DNA from: Pirellulales bacterium | GTDB taxonomy: Bacteria > Planctomycetota > Planctomycetia > Pirellulales > Thermoguttaceae | Assembly (NCBI GenBank): GCA_030642635.1 | Contig: DAOWNK010000082.1 | Location: 1 to 11,311, forward strand | Direction: 5' to 3' | Length of the DNA stretch: 11,311 bases | Shown here: piece after piece, positions 1 to 6,391 of the stretch | How positions within the stretch are numbered: the first letter of the stretch is position 1 | Layout of the letters: every line of letters begins with the position of its first letter | Made by a program: the position numbers and the translations under genes | The notes under the pieces: generated by a model | The model's database searches: none | The model's input: only the letters and a program-made list of their open reading frames with translations | What the model was told of the DNA's origin: nothing

Positions 1-1382
1 AAATCGGTTTTGGTGCGTGCCACGCACCCTACAAAACGCGTTGACGTATCTTCAGGATAAAACGCCAAGTGCACCAATCCACATGCCGCTACAAAAGAAA
101 CAAAGTTGGTCATCAGCACAAAGCTCGACTCAAGCAACGAGGCGAGCACGCCGTAGACCAACAGTGAGAATATAAACTCGTAACCAACATTACCTGTCGC
201 TTTGTATCGCACGGCCGATTCCCGAATTCCGCCGGCAAGCACAAGTAACCCCAGCGCGGCGCCGATAAGCCCGACGCCCAGCACCATGTCAAGGTATGCA
301 CTGTGCGCGTCGGGTATCGTCCAGTCGAAGGCTGACGAGATGTCTTGCACGTTTTTCGGCGTCCAAAAGCTGTCGTAGCCGTAACCGAGCATCAAGTTAT
401 CTCGGACGTACGGCATCAGTTCGGCCCAAAGCGGCATCCGCCCGCTTAGCGAGAATGCCTCGTCCTGTCGGCCCATCAGCACCGCACCGGTGAGTTTTTC
501 TCCTATAGGGATACTGAACAACAAAATTACAAGCACACAGGCACAAAGAACCCAAGGCAGCGCGATTCCGATTATCGCCTTGGTTCGCCACGACCCACGT
601 AGCGCCAACAGTGCGAGCATCGCCGCCAGCAGCGCCGCAAACGACGTCCTGGAGCGGGTAAGAAACAGCATCGCCAAGCCGGCGACAAACAGCGCAACAA
701 GCCACACCCTGCGGCGCGGCTGTTCGACGGCCAAGCAAAAAGACCCAAGGCACAGAACCGCACAGAGGGCGCCCTGCGCGTTCGGGTGCAACGTGCCGGC
801 AAAGCGGTAATCGGTCGAGAACGGCCAGAATGCGCCCAGCGTAACCTCGGTGCATACACCAACAGCAATATACGCCGCGGTGACCGCCACGGCCAACAGG
901 CAAATTTCCCAGGCGGACAGTTGTCGGGCTATACCCAGTGCACCGATACTGCAAAAAACCAGCACGGCCAGCCGAGTTATCGTAAGTGACGGATGCACCG
1001 CCCAGATAACACTCAGCAGGCACCACGACAGGTAAGCAATTACAAGTGCGCCCAGCCATGGTTGCCACTTTTGGAAGGGGACAGTCCCATTTTCACTGCG
1101 CGAAAATCGGGACAGTCCCCGGGTAGTTGGTGCCTTGCACACGAGCAGGCACAAGCCGATAAGCGCGATTGTCGAGAACGCCACGCGCCGCATGGTATCT
1201 CCGCCTGCCACGGTTTGCCCTGCTTCGTCGGCTGCTGCGCTGAATGTTTCACTTAGCGAGACGTTCCACTGGTGCCCGGCGGCAAAGAAAATCGACCCGA
1301 GCAGTACGATCAGAAGCCACAGCAGCGGCCTGGTTGCCGATGGTGCAACTAATTCGACGGCGGTTGGTTGGGTCTGGATCAT
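1..1382 (-). CDS. O-antigen ligase/polymerase (Wzy-like) membrane protein, 3' end beyond window
   Basis: One frame stays open from ATG at 1382 to the left edge, giving 460 codons with no stop. The protein is strongly hydrophobic, with about eleven membrane segments (roughly residues 20-37, 68-84, 110-129, 136-152, 160-178, 203-219, 227-242, 247-262, 270-290, 366-385 and 406-427). Between the last two clusters lies a long extracytoplasmic loop with GRMPLWAELM, GYGYDSFW and DAHSAYLDMVLGVGLIG, the pattern of the O-antigen ligase/Wzy_C family. Members polymerise lipid-linked repeat units or ligate polymer to a carrier at the periplasmic face. Next to a flippase and a GumC protein, a Wzy-type polymerase is the likelier role (inference). 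The start codon overlaps the flippase stop as ATGA, implying translational coupling. Residues about 88-103 (RGLSRFSRSENGTVPF) are encoded by an inserted palindromic repeat, and a second repeat unit is translated near residue 450. A WaaL-type ligase cannot be excluded. Confidence 0.88.
   Translation of the reverse strand, partial: MIQTQPTAVELVAPSATRPLLWLLIVLLGSIFFAAGHQWNVSLSETFSAAADEAGQTVAGGDTMRRVAFSTIALIGLCLLVCKAPTTRGLSRFSRSENGTVPFQKWQPWLGALVIAYLSWCLLSVIWAVHPSLTITRLAVLVFCSIGALGIARQLSAWEICLLAVAVTAAYIAVGVCTEVTLGAFWPFSTDYRFAGTLHPNAQGALCAVLCLGSFCLAVEQPRRRVWLVALFVAGLAMLFLTRSRTSFAALLAAMLALLALRGSWRTKAIIGIALPWVLCACVLVILLFSIPIGEKLTGAVLMGRQDEAFSLSGRMPLWAELMPYVRDNLMLGYGYDSFWTPKNVQDISSAFDWTIPDAHSAYLDMVLGVGLIGAALGLLVLAGGIRESAVRYKATGNVGYEFIFSLLVYGVLASLLESSFVLMTNFVSFVAACGLVHLAFYPEDTSTRFVGCVARTKTD
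12..32 (-). repeat. GTAGGGTGCGT palindromic unit, copy 1
   Basis: This is a 21-bp unit, GTAGGGTGCGT + GGC + ACGCACC read on the minus strand, able to form a 7-bp hairpin with a 3-nt loop. Four other copies occur in the window (5060, 5099, 6326 and 6371). Here it is translated in frame near the C-terminus of the Wzy-like protein. In the other two places the units come as inverted pairs, so a partner may lie just left of the window. Confidence 0.85.
1077..1120. repeat. GGGGACAGTCCC palindromic repeat inside the Wzy-like gene
   Basis: This is a 44-bp imperfect inverted repeat. The left arm GGGGACAGTCCCATTTTC (1077-1094) pairs with the right arm GAAAATCGGGACAGTCCCC (1102-1120), with one mismatch, one extra base and a 7-nt loop. 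From memory, GGGGACNGTCCC-TTTTC palindromes are dispersed elements in planctomycete and some other genomes; this was not checked by search. It lies in the loop between membrane segments 2 and 3 of the Wzy-like protein and keeps the reading frame open. Confidence 0.85.
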
Positions 1383-2713
1383 TGTGGAGTTTTCATCAAC
1401 CTAAAAAGTGTAAAACAGCGTACGATCGTTCCGGTGGACATGCCGACGAACTCAGCCGTCGCCACGCCGAGCACGCCGTACGGTCCGGCCAAACAAAATG
1501 CGGCGGTAAGCGTAACGATAAGCGAACACACGTCGGCGCCGAAGTTGTACGACGGGCGCTCCATTGCCCACAGACCGTTGCCGGCGGTCAGCCCCAGGCT
1601 GCTTGCTAGTGCGGCAAGCGCCAGGATCGTCATAATCGGCCCGACGCCGGAGTATTTATCCCCATATATAAACACGGCGATCGGGTCGCTAGCTACAAAC
1701 ACCAGCAGGCAGAACCCTCCGATGGTGACGATGAACAGCCCTGCCGTCTTCCAGAGCACACGTTGCAATGCTTTTACCCCGCCGTGGGCGAACGCGCCGG
1801 CCGCCTTCGGCGTCAGATAGTTCGCCACCCCGGTTACGAACATGTTCGACAGCCCGATGAGCGTGGCGCAGGCGGCCAGCACGCCGGTTTCCGCTTCGCC
1901 GCATGCGAACACGACGACCCAAGGCATCAGGTACGGCGCAACGCATCCGACCAACTGGCCGGCCAGCGCCCACTTGCCGAACACCCAATTGTACAACCAG
2001 TCGGCAAAAAACCTGGATCGGACGAACCGCAACGGTTGCCGCTTAGAGACGAACCATCCGGCAGATGCAATTGCACAAGCGGCGCCGATTACCAGATAAA
2101 CGCTAACGACCGAAAGCCACCCGACGTATGCCAGCATCGCCAGGCTTCCCAACTGCAACGCGGCGACGGCAACGTCGATTGCAATTGCCGTAGTGATGCG
2201 AAGATGGGCGAACGAGAGCTGGCGCAGGTATTCTCGAAGCAACAGGAACGGAACCACGCCGAGCAACACCCAGACGGCCGGCGCCAGGGCAACCGGTCCG
2301 ACGCCTAGCGACAGCACGCCGACCAGCCCCAGCAGCCCGATGACCGTCAACAGCGAGATCATCGCCTGATGCACCAGCGTGCTTCCCGTATAAGAGGCCA
2401 GCTCGCGGCCTCGGCGGCGATGGCAATAGATCATGTACGGTGCCGAGACGATCTGCTCCTGGATGCCTCGCACTAAAAGCACTATGCTGAACGCAAGGTA
2501 ATAAACGCCGAGTTCTTCCTTCGAGCACATCCGGCCGATGATTACACTGGTGGCGAAGTTCGTGCCGCTGACGACCGCCTGGTCGAATATCGACAGCACA
2601 CCTTTGTGAGTCGGCAGATCGGCGACCGCTTCGGCAACCTGACGCAGCAGTCCGGCCAACCGCACACCTAGCGGCTGCGGTTCTGTCACGACAACATCGG
2701 CCGGTTCGCTCAT
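1379..2713 (-). CDS. Polysaccharide flippase (Wzx / MVF-MATE-like oligosaccharide exporter)
   Basis: This 444-residue, almost entirely hydrophobic protein has a roughly 40-residue charged N-terminus followed by about a dozen membrane segments. The first helices (GVLSIFDQAVVSGTNFATSV, then IIGRM...ELGVYYLAFSIVLL) match the opening of the polysaccharide biosynthesis/Wzx superfamily, where a run of this kind begins the 'LARXLGPEEYGLY'-like signature. The C-terminal region has GNGLWAMERP and GVLGVATAEFVGM, typical of the last helices. Length fits the family (about 400-500). Wzx proteins flip undecaprenyl-linked repeat units across the inner membrane. The gene lies 53 nt after the deacetylase and overlaps the Wzy-like gene by the four bases ATGA, so the pair is probably coupled. 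The ATG at 2713 has no strong ribosome-binding site, so the exact start is less certain than the family. Substrate unknown. Confidence 0.88.
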   Translation of the reverse strand: MSEPADVVVTEPQPLGVRLAGLLRQVAEAVADLPTHKGVLSIFDQAVVSGTNFATSVIIGRMCSKEELGVYYLAFSIVLLVRGIQEQIVSAPYMIYCHRRRGRELASYTGSTLVHQAMISLLTVIGLLGLVGVLSLGVGPVALAPAVWVLLGVVPFLLLREYLRQLSFAHLRITTAIAIDVAVAALQLGSLAMLAYVGWLSVVSVYLVIGAACAIASAGWFVSKRQPLRFVRSRFFADWLYNWVFGKWALAGQLVGCVAPYLMPWVVVFACGEAETGVLAACATLIGLSNMFVTGVANYLTPKAAGAFAHGGVKALQRVLWKTAGLFIVTIGGFCLLVFVASDPIAVFIYGDKYSGVGPIMTILALAALASSLGLTAGNGLWAMERPSYNFGADVCSLIVTLTAAFCLAGPYGVLGVATAEFVGMSTGTIVRCFTLFRLMKTPQ

Positions 2714-2753
2714 CGGATACTCGGTTCTATGGAAAAACTATAAAGTCGCTTTG

Positions 2754-2812
2754 CGTTGGTCGCGCCTTAATGTATTTGCGTAACATAATCGTGTGACATG
2801 GCGCGACCAACG
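2754..2812. repeat. 13-bp inverted repeat spanning the deacetylase stop codon
   Basis: CGTTGGTCGCGCC (2754-2766) is perfectly complementary to GGCGCGACCAACG (2800-2812), with a 33-nt loop. On the transcript, one arm lies about 10 codons before the deacetylase stop and the other begins directly after the TAA (2769-2767). A U-rich stretch follows some 25 nt later (minus strand, about 2740-2735), too far for a classical intrinsic terminator. It could stabilise or partly attenuate the message (inference). Confidence 0.75.
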
Positions 2813-3729
2813 GTCGCGGCTTTATGGTTTTTATGGGAGAGCAAACGCTTAGCAGCACGGCCGAGTTTCGGCGCCCAGCCGTACCAGCCGTCGAGCTTTG
2901 CGGCCAGTGTCGAGGCGTTGTCCCAACTGTCAACATTGAAGCGTCCCCAGGTAAACGGATCGCTCTGCGGTTTGTTCAGTTTCATCTCGGTGCTGAGGGC
3001 ACAAGTTACACCAGTCTGCCGGGCGGCCGCGATCAGCTCGTCGCTTACGAATCCCATGTCCGGACGGCCGTATGGGAAGGCGAACGTCACTGCCGGCAGG
3101 CCGAAGCGAGATCGCAAGATGTCGATCGAGGTCTGCAAGTCGCGGCGAAACGCCTCCGGTCGGCCGCGAAAATCGCCGTGTGTGTGTGTATGGGCGCCCA
3201 GCTCGATCAGGGCGTCGGCGAGCATCTCGCGGCATTGTGCGGTGGTAAGCGGCAGGTACGCATCGGCCGGCACGCGATCGAGGTATGCAGTCGCCCAAGG
3301 GTCGAACGGGAACGGCCGTTCGGCGTCGAGATACGCCGTGCTTATGAACACCGTGGCCGGCACGTTAAGCTCTCGAAGCACCGGCCATGCGTTCGTGTGT
3401 ACACAGCCGTAGCCGTCGTCGAAGGTGACTACGACCGTCTGCGGCGGGATCGCCTCGTCTCGGGCCAGACGTTCGAGCACCTTGCCGAGCGGCCGGATCG
3501 TAAACCCGCGGTCCAGCAGGCCGGCAATCTGACGGCGGAACCGCTCGGGCGTTACGTTCACTGCCGGCTCGGGTACACCGGGAACCATCGGGGAGATACG
3601 GTGGTAGGTCAGTATTCCTATAGCGCCGGCAGATCGGCTGCCGAACAGTCGGTTCAACACGGCGCTGAGACAGCCGGCGGTATGCTTGGCCAGGTTCACG
3701 GCGGTCTGAGAAGACCATGTATTACGCAT
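2767..3729 (-). CDS. Polysaccharide deacetylase (NodB homology, carbohydrate esterase 4 family)
   Basis: This 320-residue protein has a clear NodB fold. Motif 1 is TFDDG at residues 102-106 (D104 the expected catalytic base, D105 a metal ligand). Motif 2 is H180-T-H-T-H184 (metal-binding histidines). FAFPYGRPD lies at about 216-224. CE4 enzymes remove acetyl groups from N- or O-acetylated sugars using a divalent metal. I see no convincing signal peptide; the N-terminus is amphipathic, so the cell location is open. An upstream in-frame ATG at 3903 would give a longer product, but that part is an out-of-frame reading of the glycosyltransferase gene. The ATG at 3729 has GAGGAG at 3742-3737 with 7-nt spacing and overlaps the glycosyltransferase stop by 8 nt, indicating coupling. 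Its likely job is tailoring of the polymer or its lipid-linked precursor. Confidence 0.92.
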   Translation of the reverse strand: MRNTWSSQTAVNLAKHTAGCLSAVLNRLFGSRSAGAIGILTYHRISPMVPGVPEPAVNVTPERFRRQIAGLLDRGFTIRPLGKVLERLARDEAIPPQTVVVTFDDGYGCVHTNAWPVLRELNVPATVFISTAYLDAERPFPFDPWATAYLDRVPADAYLPLTTAQCREMLADALIELGAHTHTHGDFRGRPEAFRRDLQTSIDILRSRFGLPAVTFAFPYGRPDMGFVSDELIAAARQTGVTCALSTEMKLNKPQSDPFTWGRFNVDSWDNASTLAAKLDGWYGWAPKLGRAAKRLLSHKNHKAATVGRAMSHDYVTQIH

Positions 3730-5005
3730 AGCTGAACTCCTCTTCCGGTTCGCCGGTGAACTGCTCGCTGAGCACCTGCCTATATATTTCAGCGATCCGC
3801 TCGCCGCGTCGGGACCAGAGGTACTCGTGTGCACGTTCAAACGCCCCGCGGCTGAGCAGTTCCAGTCGGTCGGGATCGTCGGCCAGGGAGGTGATGGTTT
3901 CACTCAGGCGACGGACTACCTCGCCGGGCGTGGTCACTGGAATCTTGACGCCGCACTGTTCGGTGACCATGTCATGTGCTCCCTGGTGATCCAGGCAGAT
4001 AACCGGCAAGGCCGCGCCGAGCGATTCGAGCACTACCGTGCCGGTGGTGTCGCGCAGGCTGGTAAACGCAAACACGTCCGCCCAGTCGTATTGCCTGACG
4101 ACTTCGCTGTGTGGCATCGAGCCGAGCCACGTCGTATGGCGATCGACCCCAAGGCGTCGGGCCAAACGCTGGTAGCGGCTGCGCATTGGACCGTCGCCTA
4201 CAACCCGAAGTTCATAACGCACCCCTTCGGGCAGCCGTGCCAACGCCTTGATAAGCAGCGACAGTGCTTTCCAGGGTTCTAGTGCACCGCACCAGAGGAT
4301 TTTCAAGCAGTCAGGCTTTGCCGTGTACGATCTTGGGCTGCCGGTGATTTCGGTCACGCCGATATCCGACATCAGGTTCGGCGTTATGCCGTGTATTCGT
4401 GCGAAGTCGTGCTGGACGGTCGAGTTGGCCGCCATCATAACGGCGGCTTCGCGGCTTGCCCGTCGCACGCGGCGGCTGATGCGCAACTGTATTTGATTGG
4501 CGACGGTTCGTGCGGCTTCTGCGAGTGCGCCGCGTGGGCCTGCCTCGCCCAAGAACCGCAACGGATAGTTTTGCGTTCCGCCGACCGGCCCCCAGATAAA
4601 CGGCACGCCGAGTTTCCACAGGTATCCCGGCTCGCGAAAGCCGAGTATGTTTACATGGTGAACCAGGTCGAATCGGACCTGAGCGTGTAGTCGTCGCGCG
4701 GCGCGCAGCGCCCGACGTTGCCACAAGTTGTACGAGAGATATCCCATGCCTGGTATTCGCCATGCCGCGGCGGCCCATGCCCGCTCCGGCACGAAGACGA
4801 ATCGCAGCCCGGGCACCTCGCCGTGGGCGTCCAGGTAACGTCGGATATGCGGCATGAACTTGTGCTGTTCGCAGATGACCCAGGTGTCGCAGTGTCGAGC
4901 CGCTTGCACGGCGAAGTTCCACCCGACGCCCGGCTCCGAGCCGTGGTACGGCGAGCAGCAATACGCCATCATTAACAGTCGCGGTCGTCGTGTGGTGTTT
5001 TGCAT
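3722..5005 (-). CDS. Glycosyltransferase, GT4 family (GT-B fold)
   Basis: This is a 427-residue protein. The N-terminal half begins with a Rossmann strand (RPRLLMMAYCCSP) and HGSEPGVGWNFA at about residues 21-32, a pattern common in GT4 enzymes, followed by GPVGGTQNYP at about 139-148. The C-terminal half has ILWCGALEPWKALSLLIKAL (about 236-255), RVVGDGPM, and the donor-binding segment LRDTTGTVVLESLGAALPV (about 317-335) ending in the conserved glutamate. GT4 enzymes transfer a sugar from a nucleotide-sugar donor with retention, here presumably to a lipid-linked intermediate on the cytoplasmic face. Donor and acceptor cannot be read from sequence. An ATG at 5113 would add 36 residues, but those codons run through a palindromic repeat, so ATG 5005 is preferred even without a strong ribosome-binding site; the ATG pair at 4969 and 4966 remains possible. 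Confidence 0.88.
   Translation of the reverse strand: MQNTTRRPRLLMMAYCCSPYHGSEPGVGWNFAVQAARHCDTWVICEQHKFMPHIRRYLDAHGEVPGLRFVFVPERAWAAAAWRIPGMGYLSYNLWQRRALRAARRLHAQVRFDLVHHVNILGFREPGYLWKLGVPFIWGPVGGTQNYPLRFLGEAGPRGALAEAARTVANQIQLRISRRVRRASREAAVMMAANSTVQHDFARIHGITPNLMSDIGVTEITGSPRSYTAKPDCLKILWCGALEPWKALSLLIKALARLPEGVRYELRVVGDGPMRSRYQRLARRLGVDRHTTWLGSMPHSEVVRQYDWADVFAFTSLRDTTGTVVLESLGAALPVICLDHQGAHDMVTEQCGVKIPVTTPGEVVRRLSETITSLADDPDRLELLSRGAFERAHEYLWSRRGERIAEIYRQVLSEQFTGEPEEEFSYA
3737..3742 (-). promoter_or_regulatory. Ribosome-binding site fixing the deacetylase start
   Basis: The minus-strand GAGGAG lies 7 nt before ATG 3729 and inside the last codons of the glycosyltransferase gene. It supports the short start over the longer in-frame ATG at 3903. 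Confidence 0.75.
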
Positions 5006-5059
5006 ATTGTTTGTCAGCCGGCCGGCACGGCGGCTTGTGATTCTGAAGTATACTTTGCA

Positions 5060-5119
5060 GTAGGGTGCGTGAAACGCACCAACCACAAGCATATTGTGGT
5101 GCGTTGCACGCACCCTACA
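5060..5119. repeat. Inverted pair of GTAGGGTGCGT units (copies 2 and 3)
   Basis: A plus-oriented unit (5060-5080, variable triplet GAA) and a minus-oriented unit (5099-5119, triplet GCA) face each other across 18 nt. Each 21-nt unit can fold alone (GGTGCGT/ACGCACC stem), or the two can pair as one 21-bp stem. The pair occupies much of the 117-nt gap between the sugar transferase stop (5123) and the glycosyltransferase start (5005), and its minus-oriented unit begins 3 nt after that stop codon. Confidence 0.9.
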
Positions 5120-5122
5120 GAA

Positions 5123-6313
5123 TCAGTTCGGGAACACCACGGCCACCGCGGTACCGACCAGCAGCTTCAAATCACCCCAGATCGACCTGGAACGAATATA
5201 ATGAATGTCCATGCGCACCCAGTCGGCGAACGAGACCTTCGAGCGGTCGGAGATTTGCCAGGTGCACGTCAGCCCGGGCGTTGCATCCAGTCGGCGGTGG
5301 TGCCAGACCTGACATGCCGCCGTTTCGTCGCAAGGTAACGGGCGCGGCCCGACCAGCGACATATCGCCACAGAGAACGTTCCAGAGCTGCGGCAACTCGT
5401 CGATATTAGTCCTGCGAATGAACTTGCCGACGGTCGTGATTCGTGGGTCGAGTTTTATCTTGAACGCCGGCCCGTCCTGTTCGTTAAGCGGCATCAACGC
5501 TTGTTTGCGATCTTCCGCGTCGACGACCATCGAGCGAAACTTGTACATTGCAAACCGCCGCCCGCCCAGTCCGCTGCGATATTGCCGAAAAAATATCGGG
5601 CCGGAAGAGGTCGACTTGATCGCAATCGCCACCAACGCGAACAGCGGCATAAGCAGCACCAACCCGACACCGGCGCCCAGCACGTCGAGGAATCGCTTCC
5701 ATATTGGCAACCGCCGTGTAAAAAGCATGTTCATCGCACCGACCGATTGTTCGTTGGGTGGCTGGGGCAAAGCGAGGCGGTGTCCCGGAACTGCCGGGGC
5801 GTCGCCTTCAGCTCTGCCGCCAGCCACCCGCGCTGACCGCGACGGACGCTCCGAAGCACCGTCGTCGAGCCGGCTTTCCGGATAGCAGCGGATGCTGCAT
5901 GCCGGCTTTGTGTAACCATCTGGGAGGCATTGTAAGACGTCGTTGATGAAGACCCTAGCGCCTTCCACCTTTGTGCTCGGCATTACGACCACAATCGTCC
6001 GACAATCAGACCAGCCGGCCTCGTCGGTAGATCGCATCCGATTTTTGATGATTCGCGCCACGGCGGCAAGCTCCACCGGCGAGCCTCCAGGTTTGTCCTG
6101 GGGTGAAGTTTGGCGCGGGGATAAACCCCGCGGCTCGCTGGTTTTGTTAGACAGTGTGAGCAGCACAAAGCCTTCGCCGGTGCGGTCCGTTCGATCTCGC
6201 TCGCGATGGATGATCGTCCGAAGCCGGTCGGGTGAGTGCAGGCCATGCAGTGCAGCGGCGGCCGGTGAACGGTCGAAGCGTCGAATGCCGGTGATGAATT
6301 TCGTGAAAAGCAT
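5123..6313 (-). CDS. Initiating polyprenyl-phosphate sugar transferase with GGDEF-like N-terminal module
   Basis: The C-terminal half is a bacterial sugar transferase domain. It has RRLPIWKRFLDVLGAG, a membrane helix at about residues 211-231, GPIFFRQYRSGLGGRRF, YKFRSMVVDAED (about 257-268), RRTNIDELPQLWNVL (about 300-314), DMSLVGPRP (about 317-325) and ATPGLTCTWQ. Such enzymes transfer a sugar phosphate from a UDP-sugar to undecaprenyl phosphate, the first committed step. Unlike WcaJ/WbaP it lacks the four extra N-terminal helices. Residues about 26-130 instead resemble a degenerate GGDEF fold (RLRTIIHRERDRTDRTGEGF, then RMRSTDEAGW at the motif position), inferred by eye. A roughly 60-bp palindromic repeat is translated inside that module. 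The longer in-frame ATG at 6409 is rejected because the extension is repeat sequence; ATG 6313 has only a weak AGG upstream. Confidence 0.92.
   Translation of the reverse strand: MLFTKFITGIRRFDRSPAAAALHGLHSPDRLRTIIHRERDRTDRTGEGFVLLTLSNKTSEPRGLSPRQTSPQDKPGGSPVELAAVARIIKNRMRSTDEAGWSDCRTIVVVMPSTKVEGARVFINDVLQCLPDGYTKPACSIRCYPESRLDDGASERPSRSARVAGGRAEGDAPAVPGHRLALPQPPNEQSVGAMNMLFTRRLPIWKRFLDVLGAGVGLVLLMPLFALVAIAIKSTSSGPIFFRQYRSGLGGRRFAMYKFRSMVVDAEDRKQALMPLNEQDGPAFKIKLDPRITTVGKFIRRTNIDELPQLWNVLCGDMSLVGPRPLPCDETAACQVWHHRRLDATPGLTCTWQISDRSKVSFADWVRMDIHYIRSRSIWGDLKLLVGTAVAVVFPN
6079..6138. repeat. Nested hairpin element inside the sugar transferase gene
   Basis: The outer arms GCGAGCC (6079-6085) and GGCTCGC (6132-6138) enclose two hairpins: CCAGG-TTTGT-CCTGG (6087-6101) and CGCGGGG-ATAAA-CCCCGCG (6114-6132). 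The span is exactly 60 bp and encodes a Pro/Ser/Gly-rich linker (SEPRGLSPRQ then TSPQDKPGGS), unlike the surrounding domain. It looks like an inserted REP-type element kept in frame (inference). Confidence 0.7.
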
Positions 6314-6325
6314 GATAAGCCTGTT

Positions 6326-6391
6326 GTAGGGTGCGTGAAACGCACCGTTGTCGATAATGTTAAGCCCATAGGTGCGTTTTACGCACCCTAC
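6326..6391. repeat. Inverted pair of GTAGGGTGCGT units (copies 4 and 5)
   Basis: A plus-oriented unit (6326-6346, triplet GAA) and a minus-oriented unit (6371-6391, triplet AAA) are separated by 24 nt. The pair almost fills the 74-nt gap between the kinase-like gene and the sugar transferase. The TAG stop of the kinase-like gene (6390-6388) is bases 2-4 of the minus-oriented unit. Confidence 0.9.

Noticed and set aside
397..1068. A 223-codon minus-strand open frame inside the Wzy-like gene
   Set aside because: It is out of frame with the membrane protein, rich in Arg, Cys and Gly with no family features, and covered by the hydrophobic frame open from 1382 to the left edge.
1763..2308. A 181-codon plus-strand open frame
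   Set aside because: Antisense shadow of the flippase gene; composition is polar and Arg/Gln-rich with no motif.
2824..3735. A 303-codon plus-strand open frame
   Set aside because: It lies antisense to the deacetylase, whose NodB motifs are intact; the antisense product shows no recognisable domain and no start signals.
5006..5113. Extended N-terminus of the glycosyltransferase
   Set aside because: The extra codons come from a repeat unit (GAFHAPY again) and intergenic sequence; the GT-B fold starts right after ATG 5005.
5060..6391. CRISPR array from the repeated 21-bp units
   Set aside because: Units alternate in orientation, are far apart and sit between genes with no regular spacers or cas genes.
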